From SZUA-430 sp044375275 (GTDB taxonomy: Bacteria > Pseudomonadota > Alphaproteobacteria > Micropepsales > Micropepsaceae): DNA of 6,386 nt. The notes beneath the pieces were generated by a model, which saw only the letters and a list, made by a program, of their open reading frames with translations, did no database searches and had not been told where the DNA came from. A program made the translations under genes and the position numbers. The DNA lies in NCBI GenBank assembly GCA_044375275.1, contig JBILMZ010000203.1, forward strand, positions 1 to 6,386, written 5' to 3'. Below are positions 1-5,420 of the stretch, one piece after another. Within the stretch, counting starts at the first letter, position 1, and each line of letters opens with the position of its first letter.

Positions 1-358
1 TGGCAAGTTCTCGAAAGACATCCTGTCGGACAAAGATCTGTCGCTCTGGAACACGATCATCGGAGAAGGCGGCGCGGGCGGCGCCTCGAACTTCACGCTC
101 GTGACCGTTGAGGTCCAGGGCAAGGATGTTCCTGTTGGCGCCGTGAAAATCCAGGTCGTCGCCCGCGACTCCAAGCGCAAGATCGTCGCCATGAACACGG
201 CCGAGGTGACGCTCTACGACGCCAAGACCAGCTTCAACGCCCCGCTGTTCCTCTACAACACCGGCTGCGACGAAATCGAAATCTCGGCCAGCCTGCTCGG
301 CAAGGGCATCAGCAAGAACGCGGTGAAAACAAAGATCCCCTTCGCCTGTGGTGAGTGA
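1..358 (+). CDS. Hypothetical protein, C-terminal part only (5' end outside window)
   Basis: I do not recognise this protein. The reading frame is open from base 2 to a TGA at 356-358, giving 118 visible residues, and it continues off the left edge, so the start is not in the window. The GTG at 101 has no Shine-Dalgarno before it, and the in-frame sequence upstream looks equally coding (KFSKDILSDKDLSLWNTIIG, then a Gly/Ala-rich turn), so I treat it as an internal Val. The visible part alternates hydrophobic and polar residues (FTLVTVEVQG, VGAVKIQVVARD, AEVTLYD, APLFLYN, EIEISASLLG), suggesting an all-beta, perhaps Ig-like, domain. Two cysteines at about visible residues 89 and 116 could form a disulfide if the protein is exported, but any signal peptide would be off-window. 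No catalytic motif or membrane segment is visible. It converges on glyS across a repeat-filled gap and is not part of the tRNA-charging gene set. Confidence 0.75.
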   Translation, partial: GKFSKDILSDKDLSLWNTIIGEGGAGGASNFTLVTVEVQGKDVPVGAVKIQVVARDSKRKIVAMNTAEVTLYDAKTSFNAPLFLYNTGCDEIEISASLLGKGISKNAVKTKIPFACGE

Positions 359-448
359 GCTCCCTCCGGAGCCGGATTCCCACGCTGACCTTCAACAGCG
401 CCGAATAGAGCCGAAATCGCCGAAAACAAAAAGTGAACAAATCGTCGC

Positions 449-512
449 ATCTCCCCCAAAGCGCGGCAGCGCTTTGGGGGAGTACGTGCGAAGCACGGGA
501 GGGGGGCAGCGC
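449..512 (-). repeat. Palindromic repeat unit L1 (REP-like), left half of inverted pair
   Basis: The unit has three parts. First is a perfect 14-bp hairpin, ctcccccaaagcgc (451-464) pairing with 469-482 across the loop ggca. Second is a small hairpin cgtgc/gcacg (485-489 and 493-497) with triloop gaa, which reads TTC on the other strand. Third is a single-stranded arm, gaggggggcagcgc (499-512). That arm is a perfect 14-base reverse complement of 579-592 in unit L2. The outer end, atctcccccaaa (449-460), is a perfect 12-base reverse complement of 624-635. L1 and L2 are therefore inverted copies of one element. Strand is given relative to the TTC-loop orientation. Confidence 0.9.
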
Positions 513-578
513 CAGGTTCTCAGAAAACGCACTGGAAGCCTGATAAAGGCAAAGAAAAGGAGCCAGCCTCAAAACTGA

Positions 579-635
579 GCGCTGCCCCCCTCGGCCACTT
601 CGTGGCCACTCCCCCAAACGCAGTTTGGGGGAGAT
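579..635 (+). repeat. Palindromic repeat unit L2 (REP-like), right half of inverted pair
   Basis: This is the inverted partner of L1. It begins with gcgctgcccccctc (579-592). A small hairpin follows, ggccac/gtggcc (593-598 and 602-607) with triloop ttc. The terminal hairpin is ctcccccaaac/gtttgggggag (609-619 and 623-633) with loop gca. Compared with L1, the outer arms are identical, but both hairpins have different internal sequence and remain fully self-complementary. It ends only 10 bp from the last base of glyS (645), so a glyS transcript would enter this structure just after the stop codon. It could act as a 3'-end stabiliser or terminator, but the stem is not followed by a U-tract. Confidence 0.9.
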
Positions 636-644
636 ATTTGTCAC

Positions 645-2717
645 TTACCCTTCGATCTTGGAGAAATCCGCCACGCTATGCATGGCATCCCGGATCTCGC
701 TCAGCAGCTTGAGCCGGTTCTCGCGCAGTTGGGGATTGTCCGCGTTGACCGTCACCTTCTCGAAGAACGCATCAACCGGTTCGCGCAGACGCGACATGGC
801 CCGCATGGCTTCCTCGAAGCGCTCCTTCTGCACTTCCGCCGCAATCAGGTCGTTCGCAATCGCCAACGTCTTGAACAGCTCAACCTCCTGCGGCACCTCA
901 AGGAGCGACACGTCCGGCTTGCCTGTAAACCCGGCAAACTTCGCGTCCTTCTTCTTTTCCTTGCCTTCCTCGATCTTGAGAATGTTGACCGCACGCTTGT
1001 AGCCAGCGAGCAGGTTCTTGCCGTCATCCGTCTTGAGGAAACCCTGCAGGGCCTCGACGCGACGCACGATGAGTGTCAGGTCATCCTGGCCACCCAGCGC
1101 GAACACGGCGTCGATCAGGTCATGCCGGATGCCCTTGTCACGAAGCGCGACCTTCAGGCGATCTGCAAAGAACTCGACCAGCGCAGCAACCCATGTTGCA
1201 TTGCCCGAAAATGTCTTCCCGGCATTCGTCGCTGCATCCGTCAGTCGAAGGCGCAGTCCGCCCTCAAGCACAATGCGGATAACGCCCAGCGCCGCGCGCC
1301 GCAGCGCAAACGGATCCTTGGATCCCGTCGGCTTTTCATCAATGGCAAAGAAGCCCGCCAGCGTATCAAGCTTGTCGGCAAGCGCGACGGCCATGCTCAC
1401 GGGAGCCGACGGCACATCTTCACCCTGTCCCTGCGGCTTGTAGTGATCACGCAAGGCATCGGCGACAGCCGCGTCTTCGCCATCATTGAGCGCAAAGTAA
1501 CGCCCCATCACACCCTGCACTTCCGGAAACTCACCAACCGTCCCCGAAACAAGGTCAGCCTTGCAAAGCCGCGCCGCGCGCCGGGCCTTCGCCCCATCCG
1601 CGCCGATGATCGTCGCAATCTCGCCCGCGAGCCGCTCGATGCGTTCGACGCGCTGCAGCTGCGTACCCAGCTTGGCATGGAAGACAATGTCGTTCAGCTG
1701 CGGCACCCGCGCTTCCAGCTTGGTCTTGCGGTCCTGGTCCCAGAAGAACTTGGCGTCCGACAGCCGCGCGCGCAGGACGCGTTCATTGCCGGCGACGACC
1801 TGCTTGCCACCATCCTTGGTGAGCATGTTGGCAATGACGACGAACCTGTTGGAGAGCTTGCCCGTGCTTGGATCCTTCAGGGCGAAGTATTTCTGGTTCG
1901 CGCGCATGGTGGAGATCAGGATCTCCTGCGGGACATCCAGGAAGCCCTTGTCGAACTGCCCGATCAGCGGCACGGGCCATTCAACAAGCCCCGCGACCTC
2001 ATCCGCAAGCGTATCATCAGCAATCAGTTCAAGGTTCTGCGCATGCGCTAGTTGCTGCGCATCGTGCAGGATCTGCGCCTTGCGATCCCCCGCATTCAGG
2101 ATGACATGCGCTTTCTTCAGCTGGTCGACATAGTCATCGAACCGACGGACTTCGATGACATTGTTGCCGAGAAAGCGATGCCCGCGCGTCTTGTTGGAAC
2201 TCGTGACCGTACCAACGCTGAACGGAACCACTTCAGCGTCGAACGTGCACAGGATCGAGTGCAGCGGACGCACCCAGGTCAGGTCGCCCGAACCCCAGCG
2301 CTGCGACTTGGGCCACGGAAACGACTTGATCACTTCAGGAATGAGCTCGGCGAGCACCGCCGGCGTCGGGCGCCCCTTGCGCTCTGTCACCGCCAGATAG
2401 AAATCGCCTTTCGGGTCCTTCTGGATCTTGAGCTGGTCACGCGTCAGTCCCGTTGAACGCAGGAAGCCCTGGATCGCACCATCCGGTGCATCCAGCTTTG
2501 GACCCTTGCGTTCCTCGGAGACATCCGCCTGTTGCGCCGGCAATCCTTCAATCACCAGCGTGAGACGCCGCGGCGTCGCAAACGAGCGCGCGCCTTCATT
2601 GAGGAACCCACGATCCGTCAGACCACCCACGATCAGGCGCTCAAGATCGCGCGCGGCCTGCGCCTGCATGCGGGCGGGAATTTCTTCTGAGAAAATTTCG
2701 AGCAGCAACTGCGGCAT
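645..2717 (-). CDS. glyS: Glycyl-tRNA synthetase, beta subunit
   Basis: GlyS is the large subunit of the bacterial alpha2beta2 glycyl-tRNA synthetase. It recognises and binds tRNA(Gly), while GlyQ activates glycine with ATP in the cytosol. The 690-residue length is normal for the family. Family signatures in order: LLLEIFSEEIPARM (4-17), ATPRRLTL (47-54), NKTRGHRFLG (175-184), STMRANQKYFAL (269-280), NERVLRARLSDAKFF (311-325) and KLGT (349-352). Next come the HD-like region KADLVSGTVGEFPEVQGVMG with RDHYKP (386-428) and ADKLDTLAGFF (447-457). GSKDPFALRRAALG (465-478) follows. The C-terminal helical, DALR-type tRNA-binding domain contains YKRAVNIL (573-580) and REPVDAFFEKVTVNADN (645-661). A Lys/Glu-rich stretch around 582-592 is probably a surface loop. 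The ATG lies 2 bp after the glyQ stop behind a GGGGAG. No frameshift or missing block is visible. Confidence 0.98.
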   Translation of the reverse strand: MPQLLLEIFSEEIPARMQAQAARDLERLIVGGLTDRGFLNEGARSFATPRRLTLVIEGLPAQQADVSEERKGPKLDAPDGAIQGFLRSTGLTRDQLKIQKDPKGDFYLAVTERKGRPTPAVLAELIPEVIKSFPWPKSQRWGSGDLTWVRPLHSILCTFDAEVVPFSVGTVTSSNKTRGHRFLGNNVIEVRRFDDYVDQLKKAHVILNAGDRKAQILHDAQQLAHAQNLELIADDTLADEVAGLVEWPVPLIGQFDKGFLDVPQEILISTMRANQKYFALKDPSTGKLSNRFVVIANMLTKDGGKQVVAGNERVLRARLSDAKFFWDQDRKTKLEARVPQLNDIVFHAKLGTQLQRVERIERLAGEIATIIGADGAKARRAARLCKADLVSGTVGEFPEVQGVMGRYFALNDGEDAAVADALRDHYKPQGQGEDVPSAPVSMAVALADKLDTLAGFFAIDEKPTGSKDPFALRRAALGVIRIVLEGGLRLRLTDAATNAGKTFSGNATWVAALVEFFADRLKVALRDKGIRHDLIDAVFALGGQDDLTLIVRRVEALQGFLKTDDGKNLLAGYKRAVNILKIEEGKEKKKDAKFAGFTGKPDVSLLEVPQEVELFKTLAIANDLIAAEVQKERFEEAMRAMSRLREPVDAFFEKVTVNADNPQLRENRLKLLSEIRDAMHSVADFSKIEG

Positions 2718-2719
2718 GG

Positions 2720-3673
2720 CTATCTCCCCATCCCGCTAAGGCCCGCACCCGCTGTCATGCCTTGCGGGCTGTCGACCCAGGCCTGCGCACATTCCTTTGC
2801 GAGCGCACGGACGCGGCCGATATAGGCCTGCCGCTCCGTCACGCTGATGACGCCACGCGCGTCAAGCAGGTTGAACGTATGGCTCGCGCGGATGCACTGC
2901 TCATAGGCCGGCAGCACATGCCGCCATTCCGGATGCTCGACGCTGCGGCCAACCTTGCGAGACAGCAGCTTCTGACACTCGGCCTCGGCATCCTTGAAAT
3001 GCTGGAACAGCGCGTCGGTCGTCGCGTGTTCGAAATTGTATCCGGCCTGCTCCACTTCGTTCTGGTGATAGACGTCGCCCCACCGCATGAAGTCCGGAGA
3101 ACGCCGGTCCATCGTATTGTAGGCGAGGTCGAAGCCGTTATCGACGCCCTGCACATACATAGCCAGTCGCTCGAGACCATAGGTGATCTCAGCCGACACC
3201 GGACGACAGTCAATGCCACCCACCTGCTGGAAATAGGTGAACTGCGTCACTTCCATGCCATCGCACCAGACTTCCCAGCCCAGGCCCCACGCACCCAGCG
3301 TCGGCGACTCCCAGTCGTCTTCGACAAAGCGGATATCGTGTTCGTCGGGCGAGATGCCGAGCGCCTTGAGCGAACCCAGATAAAGGTCGAGCACGTTGTC
3401 AGGCGATGGCTTCAGGATCACCTGGTACTGGTAATAGCGCTGGAAGCGGTTTGGATTGTCACCATAGCGGCCATCCTTCGGACGACGCGACGGCTGCACA
3501 TAAGCGCACTTCCACGGCTTCGGCCCGAGCGCACGCAACGTCGTCGCCGGATGAAACGTACCAGCACCCATCTCCATGTCATACGGCTGCAGCAGCACAC
3601 AGCCCTGCTCGGCCCAGTAATGCTGGAGGGTGAGGATCAATCCCTGAAAGGAGCGATCGGGTTTGTTGGTCAT
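2720..3673 (-). CDS. glyQ: Glycyl-tRNA synthetase, alpha subunit
   Basis: GlyQ is the catalytic subunit of the tetrameric glycyl-tRNA synthetase. It forms glycyl-adenylate from glycine and ATP and, with GlyS, charges tRNA(Gly). It is a class II synthetase core of 317 residues, the usual length or slightly longer because of a Gly-rich tail (TAGAGLSGMGR). The start is typical (SFQGLILTLQHYWAEQGCVLLQPYDMEMGAGTFHPAT, residues 8-44). Motif 2, with ATP-binding arginines, is AYVQPSRRPKDGRYGDNPNR (57-76). Glycine-site signatures are GLGWEVWCDGMEVTQFTYFQQ (130-150). Motif 3 with its conserved Arg is TYGLERLAMYVQ (164-175). The ATG at 3673 is the only credible start: an in-frame TGA lies eight codons upstream with no start codon between. 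Its ribosome-binding site is unusually distant. It leads the glyQ-glyS pair. The 259-bp gap after gatB argues for its own promoter, which I could not identify. Confidence 0.98.
   Translation of the reverse strand: MTNKPDRSFQGLILTLQHYWAEQGCVLLQPYDMEMGAGTFHPATTLRALGPKPWKCAYVQPSRRPKDGRYGDNPNRFQRYYQYQVILKPSPDNVLDLYLGSLKALGISPDEHDIRFVEDDWESPTLGAWGLGWEVWCDGMEVTQFTYFQQVGGIDCRPVSAEITYGLERLAMYVQGVDNGFDLAYNTMDRRSPDFMRWGDVYHQNEVEQAGYNFEHATTDALFQHFKDAEAECQKLLSRKVGRSVEHPEWRHVLPAYEQCIRASHTFNLLDARGVISVTERQAYIGRVRALAKECAQAWVDSPQGMTAGAGLSGMGR
2724..2729 (-). promoter_or_regulatory. Shine-Dalgarno of glyS, embedded in the end of glyQ
   Basis: On the minus strand GGGGAG lies 6 bases before the glyS ATG and inside the last codons of glyQ (Met-Gly-Arg-stop). 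Ribosomes finishing glyQ would therefore stop on top of the glyS initiation site. This favours coupled, roughly equal synthesis of the two subunits, which fits an alpha2beta2 enzyme. The coupling is inferred from spacing. Confidence 0.8.
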
Positions 3674-3684
3674 GGCAGCATTCG

Positions 3685-3688
3685 CCTC
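3685..3688 (-). promoter_or_regulatory. Probable, widely spaced Shine-Dalgarno of glyQ
   Basis: The only purine-rich match upstream of glyQ is GAGG (within AGTGAGG), whose last base lies 11 nt before the ATG, longer than usual. A second ATG lies between them (3681-3679), starting a three-codon frame (Met-Leu-Pro) whose TGA overlaps the glyQ ATG as ATGA. Only 3 nt separate GAGG from that first ATG, which is too short to be a good initiation site. I therefore assign the GAGG to glyQ with moderate confidence. Confidence 0.45.
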
Positions 3689-3732
3689 ACTTCAATCCAA
3701 AACAAATTCACGCGGTCACATGCATTGCACCA

Positions 3733-3795
3733 TTCTCCCTCACGCCAGTGAGGGAGTGGCTGCGCACCACGGAGTGGTGCTGCAGACGAGGGAGT
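3733..3795 (-). repeat. Palindromic repeat unit R1 (REP-like), left half of inverted pair
   Basis: The architecture matches L1. The terminal hairpin is ctccctcac/gtgagggag (3735-3743 and 3748-3756) with loop gcca. The second hairpin is gcaccac/gtggtgc (3764-3770 and 3774-3780) with triloop gga, extended by ctgc/gcag (3760-3763 and 3782-3785) around a single bulged T at 3781. A gagggagt arm (3788-3795) follows. That arm matches the reverse complement of 3823-3830 in R2 at 7 of 8 positions, and the outer end 3733-3743 matches the reverse complement of 3872-3882 at 10 of 11. Similarity to the L pair is mainly in layout and the ctccc/gggag arms. Confidence 0.85.
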
Positions 3796-3822
3796 GCGCG
3801 CCGGTTGGCCTCAGCGCCAGAA

Positions 3823-3882
3823 ACTCCATCCCCTGCAGCAGGCTTCGCCTGCGCAGGTACTTCCTCACGATGTGAGGAAGAA
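3823..3882 (+). repeat. Palindromic repeat unit R2 (REP-like), right half of inverted pair
   Basis: This is the inverted partner of R1. An arm actccatc (3823-3830) leads into the hairpin gcaggc/gcctgc (3838-3843 and 3847-3852) with triloop ttc. That hairpin is extended by cctgc/gcagg (3832-3836 and 3853-3857) around one bulged A at 3837, at the same place as the bulge in R1. The terminal hairpin is cttcctcac/gtgaggaag (3860-3868 and 3872-3880) with loop gat. Small-hairpin arms differ from R1 in sequence but both pair perfectly. It lies 50 bp downstream of the gatB stop in the direction of gatB transcription. No T-run follows the stem. Confidence 0.85.
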
Positions 3883-3932
3883 ATGCAGACTCGAAACTTC
3901 ACAATCATGCGCGCCGGGGTTGGACGACGCCA

Positions 3933-5417
3933 CTAAATCCCCAGCTTCTTCTTGATGAGCTCATTCACCGCCTGCGGGTTCGCCTTGCCGCCGGTCGCCT
4001 GCATGACCTGCCCGACAAACCAGCCGATCATCGATGGCTTCGCCTTGGCCTGCTCGACCTTCTGCGGGTTGGCAGCGATCACCTGGTCCACGGCCGCTTC
4101 GATCGCGCCCATGTCGGTGACCTGCTTCATGCCGCGCTTCTCGACGATCTCGGCGGGATCACCGCCTTCCGTCCAGACGATCTCGAACACGTCCTTGGCG
4201 ATCTTGCCCGAGATGGTGCCGTCGCTGATCAGTGACACGATGGAACCCATCGCCGCTGCCGAGATCGGGCTTTCCGTGATCGGCTTGTCTTCCTTGTTCA
4301 GGCGACCGAACAGCTCGTTGATGACCCAGTTGGCGGCGAGCTTCGCATCGCGCCCCTTGGCAACCTGCTCGAAGAAGTCGGCACTCTCGCGCTCAGAGAT
4401 CAGCACGCCCGCATCATAGGGGCTCAGCCCATACTCGCGGATGAAGCGGTCCTTCTTGTCGTCCGGCAGTTCAGGCAGCGAGGCCTTGATCTTCGCGATG
4501 AAGGCATCGTCGAACTCAAGCGGCAGGAGGTCCGGATCCGGGAAGTAGCGATAGTCATGCGCTTCTTCCTTCGAGCGCATGGACCGCGTCTCGTTCTTCT
4601 TGTTGTCGTAAAGGCGCGTTTCCTGTTTGATCGTCCCGCCGGCCTCGATGATGTCGACCTGGCGTCGCGCCTCGTACTCCACGGCAGCCGCAACAAACCG
4701 CATCGAGTTCACGTTCTTGATCTCGCAGCGCGTGCCCAGCGGACCGCCAGGACGGCGCACCGACACGTTCACGTCCGCGCGCATGGAGCCTTCGTCCATG
4801 TTGCCGTCGCAGGTGCCGAGGTAACGCACGATCGCGCGCAGCTTTTTCAGATACGCCGCCGCTTCTTCCGACGAGCGCAGGTCAGGCTTCGACACGATTT
4901 CCATCAGCGCCACACCGGCGCGATTGAGATCGACGAAGGACTGGTCCGGATGCTGGTCGTGCAGCGACTTGCCTGCATCCTGCTCAAGGTGAAGACGTTC
5001 GATGCCGACCTGGATGGACTTGCCGCCTGGCATGTCGACGATGACGATGCCTTCGCCCACGATCGGCTGCTTGTACTGCGATATCTGGTAACCGGCCGGA
5101 AGGTCCGGATAGAAATAGTTCTTCCGGTCAAAGACCGAGTACTTGTTGATCTGCGCCTTGAGGCCGAGCCCCGTGCGTACCGCCTGCTCGACGCAATAGC
5201 GGTTGATCACGGGCAGCATGCCGGGCATCGCCGCATCAACGAAGCTCACATGGGCGTTCGGATCGGCACCGTAGGCCGCCGAGGCGCCAGAAAACAGCTT
5301 CGCCTTCGACAGCACCTGCGCATGGACTTCCATGCCGATGACGATTTCCCATTTGCCCGTTGCGCCTTCGATGAGCGGTCCGGTGTCAGTGCGGGTCGTA
5401 ATCACGGATGTGGTCAT
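3933..5417 (-). CDS. gatB: Asp-tRNA(Asn)/Glu-tRNA(Gln) amidotransferase subunit B
   Basis: GatB binds the mischarged tRNA in the GatCAB complex and activates the side-chain carboxylate of Glu-tRNA(Gln) or Asp-tRNA(Asn) with ATP. It then adds ammonia released by GatA. At 494 residues it is full length. The N-terminal cradle domain has IVIGMEVHAQ (25-34, with the conserved Glu and His), FDRKNYFYPDLPAGYQISQY (96-115), the family signature FVDLNRAGVALMEIV (161-175), MRADVNVSVR (212-221), GTRCEIKNVNS (228-238) and EEAHDYRYFPDPDL (284-297). The C-terminal helical plus YqeY-like tRNA-binding tail includes AANWVINELFGRLN (361-374) and GWFVGQVMQATGGKANP (465-481). The first ~22 residues are a poorly conserved extension before the family core. 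The ATG lies 3 bp after the gatA stop behind GGGAGG, which supports this start. Whether the complex serves Gln, Asn or both depends on which synthetases the genome has, which cannot be seen here. Confidence 0.98.
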   Translation of the reverse strand: MTTSVITTRTDTGPLIEGATGKWEIVIGMEVHAQVLSKAKLFSGASAAYGADPNAHVSFVDAAMPGMLPVINRYCVEQAVRTGLGLKAQINKYSVFDRKNYFYPDLPAGYQISQYKQPIVGEGIVIVDMPGGKSIQVGIERLHLEQDAGKSLHDQHPDQSFVDLNRAGVALMEIVSKPDLRSSEEAAAYLKKLRAIVRYLGTCDGNMDEGSMRADVNVSVRRPGGPLGTRCEIKNVNSMRFVAAAVEYEARRQVDIIEAGGTIKQETRLYDNKKNETRSMRSKEEAHDYRYFPDPDLLPLEFDDAFIAKIKASLPELPDDKKDRFIREYGLSPYDAGVLISERESADFFEQVAKGRDAKLAANWVINELFGRLNKEDKPITESPISAAAMGSIVSLISDGTISGKIAKDVFEIVWTEGGDPAEIVEKRGMKQVTDMGAIEAAVDQVIAANPQKVEQAKAKPSMIGWFVGQVMQATGGKANPQAVNELIKKKLGI

Positions 5418-5420
5418 GGA

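Larger units (their letters stand above)
359..644. other. Convergent intergenic region between the hypothetical gene and glyS
   Basis: This 286-bp gap separates two genes that end toward each other. A weak hairpin (gctcc/ggagc, loop ctcc, 359-372) directly follows the stop of the left gene. Bases 373-448 show no feature I can support. From 449 to 635 lies a large inverted repeat made of two palindromic units, described separately, with a 66-bp purine-rich, AT-richer spacer (513-578). Hairpins here could end transcription from both sides, but none is followed by a clear T-run on either strand, so no canonical intrinsic terminator is called. Short open frames across the gap run straight through the repeats and are not credible genes. 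Confidence 0.7.
3674..3932. other. Intergenic region between gatB and glyQ (glyQ leader/promoter region)
   Basis: This 259-bp gap follows the gatB stop and precedes the glyQ start. Bases 3733-3882 hold an inverted pair of palindromic repeat units, described separately, with a 27-bp spacer. The 59 bp nearest glyQ (3674-3732) are AT-richer than the coding sequence and contain an imperfect TGCA-T-TGCA palindrome (3721-3729), but I cannot place a -35/-10 pair with confidence. The 50 bp between the repeats and gatB (3883-3932) carry one GANTC site (gactc, 3888-3892), the methylation target of CcrM in many alphaproteobacteria, and nothing else I can support. The repeats could end gatAB transcription or lie in the glyQ leader, depending on where the unidentified promoter sits. 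Confidence 0.65.

Noticed and set aside
101..103. GTG at 101 as the start of a short 85-residue gene
   Set aside because: There is no Shine-Dalgarno upstream, and the same frame is open and coding-like to the left window edge, so it is most likely an internal Val codon.
451..482. Strong 14-bp hairpin as a Rho-independent terminator
   Set aside because: The stem is strong but is followed by tacgtgcg on the plus strand and gcgacg-type sequence on the minus strand, not a T-run. It recurs as part of a repeat unit, so I annotate it as a repeat and leave a termination role open.
309..644. Open frames on both strands across the convergent gap (348-578 plus, 309-644 minus)
   Set aside because: Both start at GTG codons overlapping real genes and translate straight through the palindromic repeats. 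Their products are Arg/Ser/Pro-rich with no family resemblance.
678..2051. Long plus-strand open frame (457 codons) antisense to glyS
   Set aside because: It lies wholly inside glyS, whose protein matches its family from end to end. The antisense translation is Arg/His/Leu-rich and low in recognisable motifs, as expected for the reverse strand of a GC-rich gene.
3711..3720. TGTGACCGCG on the minus strand upstream of glyQ, close to the T-box core TGGNACCGCG
   Set aside because: glyQS is a classic T-box target in Firmicutes, so this was worth testing. The match breaks at the essential TGGN that pairs with the tRNA end. No specifier stem or terminator with a T-run is present, and T-boxes are not expected in alphaproteobacteria. 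It is probably a coincidence.
2762..3751. Long plus-strand open frame (329 codons) antisense to glyQ and running into repeat R1
   Set aside because: It covers nearly all of glyQ in antisense and ends inside a repeat unit. It has no recognisable domain or ribosome-binding context, so it is a codon-bias shadow.
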